This document shows, piece by piece, positions 60,753 through 64,000 of a stretch of 64,000 nucleotides of DNA. Within the stretch, counting starts at the first letter, position 1. Each line of letters begins with the position of its first letter. The translations under genes were made by a program, and so were the position numbers. The notes below the pieces were generated by a model. The model was not told where the DNA came from, made no database searches, and was given only the letters and a program-made list of their open reading frames with translations. This stretch comes from Patiriisocius sp047731265. GTDB lineage: Bacteria > Bacteroidota > Bacteroidia > Flavobacteriales > Flavobacteriaceae. The stretch lies in NCBI RefSeq assembly GCF_047731265.1, contig NZ_CP159835.1:2108001-2172000 (forward strand), given 5' to 3'.

Positions 60753-61631
60753 ATGTCACATATATTAAAAAATAAAAACCTAGAAATTCATATTGACCTT
60801 CCTCTTGAAAATTATAACTTTTCAAGATTTGATTGGACCGGGAAAATTGTGAAAGTGAAATTTCAAAATATTCAATTGACCAGTATGGAAAGCTATGGTT
60901 TTCAAAATGAGAATCACGTAGGAAAAGGGTTTTATAATGAATTTGGGATTGATACTGCATTAGGCTTTGATGAAACAGATATTGGTGGTTGGTTTCATAA
61001 AATAGGCGTGGGACTATTAAGAAAAGGGGATGCTAAATACAGCGCTAATAAAAATCACGAGATTCAACCAGCCGAGTTTAAAATTACTACTGCATTAGAT
61101 AAGCTTTTAATTTGCTGCAAATCAAAAATCATAAATGGCTATTCGTATGTATTGAAAAAAGAGATTGAATTACAAGATAATAGTTTCTCCGTTAAATATT
61201 ATTTAAAAAATACCGGTAAAAAAGATATTATAACAGATGAATACGTTCACAATTTTATAGCAATTAATAAAGAATTAATTGGGGGTAACTATACACTGAA
61301 ATTTCCATTTCAATTAAAACCTTTGTTATTTATAGAATCTGTTAATCCTGAACAAAAAGTTGAAATCGGACGAAATAACATCAAATTTAGTGGTTGCCCT
61401 TTGGAGACTTTCTTTTTTAGTAACCTCACAGGTTTCGAAAATGTCGATGCACAATGGGAATTATTAAACCTTGAAAGTAGCATAGGGCTAAGTGAAACTG
61501 GAAGTTTTCAAACAAACAAAGTGAATCTTTGGGGAGCAAACATGTTATTAGTCCTGAGTTATTTTATGACATCTCGATTAAACCCGGTCAATCAACTCAA
61601 TGGTTTAGGAAGTATAATGTTTTTAGAATAA
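60753..61631 (+). CDS. aldose-1-epimerase-like (mutarotase-fold) protein
   Basis: The 292-residue protein has no signal peptide. The phrases YNFSRFDWTGKIVKVKFQN and TALGFDETDIGGWFHKIGVG resemble the N-terminal part of galactose mutarotase-fold proteins, and NLWGANMLLVLSYFM lies near the end. The catalytic His and Glu of true mutarotases cannot be assigned with confidence, although His266-like TDEYVHNF fits the fold. It may modify a sugar in the cytoplasm. The neighbouring genes give no clue. Confidence 0.55.
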   Translation: MSHILKNKNLEIHIDLPLENYNFSRFDWTGKIVKVKFQNIQLTSMESYGFQNENHVGKGFYNEFGIDTALGFDETDIGGWFHKIGVGLLRKGDAKYSANKNHEIQPAEFKITTALDKLLICCKSKIINGYSYVLKKEIELQDNSFSVKYYLKNTGKKDIITDEYVHNFIAINKELIGGNYTLKFPFQLKPLLFIESVNPEQKVEIGRNNIKFSGCPLETFFFSNLTGFENVDAQWELLNLESSIGLSETGSFQTNKVNLWGANMLLVLSYFMTSRLNPVNQLNGLGSIMFLE

Positions 61632-61859
61632 GTTAAAACGTCTGGTAACAACCAGTATCTTATATCATTTAGTGCCGCGGCTACCCTACTCAATGTATTC
61701 CTCTCGACTAACGACCAAATTCTTTGGTTTTTTTAAAGACAAACCAATCCTTGAGCTAAATACTTTTAGAACCTGCACTAAGAACATAACACATCTTGCT
61801 GTTTCCAGCTTTTGAAAGATTGAGGCATATTTACAATTCTAACCAACAATATAATTGGA

Positions 61860-63569
61860 ATGAAAAAAATTGGAAGTCTTTTTTTGCCTGCAGTTGTCTC
61901 CTTCAGCTATAAAAATGAAAAAAAGTCAAATACTTCAGATGAAAGCACTCAGGTTACCTTGTATTATAATGGTGATATTCTTACGATTGTGGACGATGTT
62001 CCAAGCTATGCTGAAATAGTCGTCGTCAAAGATGGAGACATTGCTTTTGTGGGTGATGCTTCTAAAGTAGCTGTCTGGGAAGATTTCAATCCTAAAAAAA
62101 CAGATTCAAAGGGGAAGACCCTCTTACCTGGTTTTATTGATGGGCATGCACTTTTTGCGAGCTTTTCTGCCCAAGCTATTGGTGCTCAAATCTTACCGCC
62201 GCCAGATGCTGGAGCAAAAAACATACCTGCACTCATAGCGATTCTTAAAGAATGGAATACACCTAAAAATAGAGCACTTACAGGCTGGGTTTTTGGATCA
62301 GGTTTTGATGATTCTGTTTTAGAATAAAAATGGTTTTTAACTAAGGAGGATTTAGATAAAGTGACTATGGAATTCCCTATTATGATTATCCATATCTCAG
62401 GTCATTTCGCATCCTTAAACTCAAAAGGATTAGAAATGATGAGCACTACACCCGAAACTAAAGATCCAGATGGTGGTATCATTAGACGCGTGCCCAATAG
62501 TCAAGAACCAAACAGTGTATTAGAAGAATTCGCCGCTATTCCCTATTACTCAAAAGCACTCACACCAGCTTCAGAAGAAGCACTTTTATAATTTATGACT
62601 GCAGGCCAAGAAATGGCTTTGTCTTTTGGCTATACCACAGCGCAAGAAGGACGCGCCATGGAACAACACGATATGCTAGCAACATTTGCTGAAAAGGATT
62701 TTTGGAAATTAGATATTGTATCGTATATAGATTATGTCTAGGCACAACATATGGAAAGCAAATGGTACAAGAAAGAGTATGAAAATCGCTATCGCTTAGC
62801 AGGTCTTAAATTAACTTTATATGGATCACCACAAGGAAGAACTGCTTGGAGAACAAAACCATATTTACTAGCGCCACACGGGGCAGTTGACAGATATGTT
62901 GGCTACCCTGCAATATCTCGGGAAAAAGATGTTTTAGCGATATATGAAAAAGCATTTAAAAATGATTGGCAAGTTCTTACCTGCGCAAATGGTGATGCTG
63001 CTTTGAATCAAATGATTCGAACCATATCTAAAGCAGCTAAAAAATATGGAAACGACGATAGGAGAAATCTATTAATTCATGGTCAATATGTGAGAGATGA
63101 ACAACTAGACTCTTTTAAAGATTTAGATGTTATCGCTTCATTATTCTCGCTACCTACTTTTTACTGGGGTGACTGGCACAAAGAGATTATTGGGGACTCA
63201 TTAGGCAACAGAATTAGTCCCGCAAGAACGGTGCTAAACAAAGGTTTGAAGGTCACAATACATACAGATGCTCCTGTGGCATTGCCCAATTTAATGCGTG
63301 CGGTTTGGACGGCAGTCAGCAGAATATCGCGATCAGGAAATGTCATTGGCGAAGGTGAAAAACTAAGCTCCTACGAAGCATTAAAATCCATTACAGATTG
63401 GAGTGCTTATCAGCATTTTGAGTTGGATACTAAAGGTACGTTAGCACCCGGGAAATTGGCAGATTTGGTTATTCTAGATAAGAATCCATTAAAAGTGCCG
63501 GTTGACGAAATTAAGGACATTCAAGTTCTAGAGACTATCAAAGAAGGGGTTGCTATTTTTAAGAGGTGA
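61860..63569 (+). pseudogene. YtcJ-type amidohydrolase pseudogene with three in-frame stops
   Basis: One continuous frame of 570 codons follows the whole Amidohydro_3 fold: LPGFIDGHALFASFSAQA near the N-terminus, KVTIHTDAPVALPNLMRAVW and a C-terminal KGTLAPGKLADLVILD. It is broken by TAA at 62325, TAA at 62589 and TAG at 62739, with no frameshift. The metal motif HxH reads His-Ala-Leu (Leu at 62151), and the usual lipobox Cys seems to be Tyr (61908, FSYKNEKKSN). The gene is therefore almost certainly dead in this strain. Intact relatives are exported metal-dependent hydrolases. Confidence 0.88.
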
Positions 63570-63918
63570 TTGTATATTCTGATATATGGCTCCACATTCG
63601 TTAGTTTAGTTAATTACAGCAATGAAAAGAGATTTCTACGTGTTCTATCAAACATTCTAAAGAAATAGAACTTCTAATTTGATTAGGAGATGGGTTTCTT
63701 ATTAAACCATAAAAGGCAGAGACACGGCTTCAACTTCAATGGGCAAATGGTACTTATGACGAGGAATAAAAACGCTTGGGAAGACTTTTTTTTGAGTATA
63801 AATGTCGCTTCAATTTCTACTAAATCACTTATTTTCAAATTTTAACATCTATAAAGCAATGTAAATGAGTGTCTTAATAAATATTTCACTTTCTTATTTT
63901 AATTTAATCTAAATAAGC
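63570..63918. other. intergenic region without recognised features
   Basis: About 350 AT-rich bases follow the pseudogene. Short open stretches with stop codons (near 63655-63770) might be a decayed gene, but no family is recognisable. No RNA gene is seen. Confidence 0.4.
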
Positions 63919-63949
63919 TTGCCAGAACTAAAATCAGCTAGTATTTTTG
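63919..63949 (+). promoter_or_regulatory. promoter of the gene beginning at 63995
   Basis: TTG at 63919-63921 and TATTTTTG at 63942-63949 match the Bacteroidota elements with a 20-base spacer, one of the clearest pairs in the window. Confidence 0.65.
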
Positions 63950-63994
63950 CATCTTAAAAATAAACTATTCATAATAAATCTAAATAAGAAAACA

Positions 63995-64000
63995 ATGATT
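63995..64000 (+). CDS. start of a gene cut by the window edge
   Basis: An ATG at 63995 lies about 45 bases after a well-formed promoter. Only two codons (Met-Ile) are present, so the product is unknown. Confidence 0.4.

Noticed and set aside
63640..63780. Possible decayed gene after the amidohydrolase pseudogene
   Set aside because: Short open stretches are split by stops and match no family I know; the AT-rich sequence gives such stretches by chance.

Overview
The window is chromosomal DNA from a member of Bacteroidota, almost certainly a (probably marine) Flavobacteriaceae species. The evidence is a low GC content, a SusC/SusD pair, a T9SS C-terminal sorting domain, a PUR/DUF3276 protein, many lipoproteins, ribosomal genes without Shine-Dalgarno sequences, and promoters of the Bacteroidota type (-7 box TAnnTTTG, with or without a -33 TTG).

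Layout. 1-3949: the end of an outer-membrane protein gene, an exported protein, rarA, a rhomboid protease and rlmB. 4015-11381 (minus strand): a BamA-like barrel gene, then susC, susD and a small SusE-like lipoprotein gene, with no degradative enzyme beside them. 11573-29253: the merged str, S10, spc and alpha ribosomal superoperon (rpsL to rplQ, with fusA, secY, infA and rpoA). tuf, adk and map are absent, and internal hairpins may split it into transcription units. 29354-34408: carA, eno, gltA and a dimethylargininase-like gene. 34477-37418: a barrel protein, a thioredoxin-like protein, a CsaA-type tRNA-binding protein and an MFS permease.

37740-38775 is a small gene graveyard holding a DUF1272 pseudogene, a frameshifted orphan and a 5'-truncated DUF6265 relic. 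It is followed by a SulP anion permease, a YHS lipoprotein, a glycine-zipper protein, a frameshifted SAM methyltransferase gene coupled to an unknown gene, an M14 peptidase, a PUR-domain protein, half of a heterodimeric ABC exporter, a leucine dehydrogenase family gene, nusB, a DUF1573 lipoprotein, yajC, pepT, pyrD, a LysE exporter, HMG-CoA lyase, a 5'-nucleotidase-like lipoprotein, a haem-binding protein, a T9SS-secreted esterase and a mutarotase-like protein. Last comes a YtcJ-type amidohydrolase pseudogene that keeps one frame but carries three stop codons.

How the genes fit together: the first half is mainly translation, transcription and secretion machinery plus central metabolism (enolase, citrate synthase, carbamoyl phosphate synthase). 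The second half is mixed housekeeping and envelope genes, with amino-acid catabolism represented by leucine dehydrogenase and HMG-CoA lyase (not adjacent).

I found no CRISPR array, prophage, insertion sequence, rRNA or tRNA, and no convincing new multi-gene system. The most interesting material is the set of decaying genes, a REP-like inverted repeat family at two loci, an EcoRI-like AT-rich intergenic repeat at four places, and hairpins inside the ribosomal superoperon.
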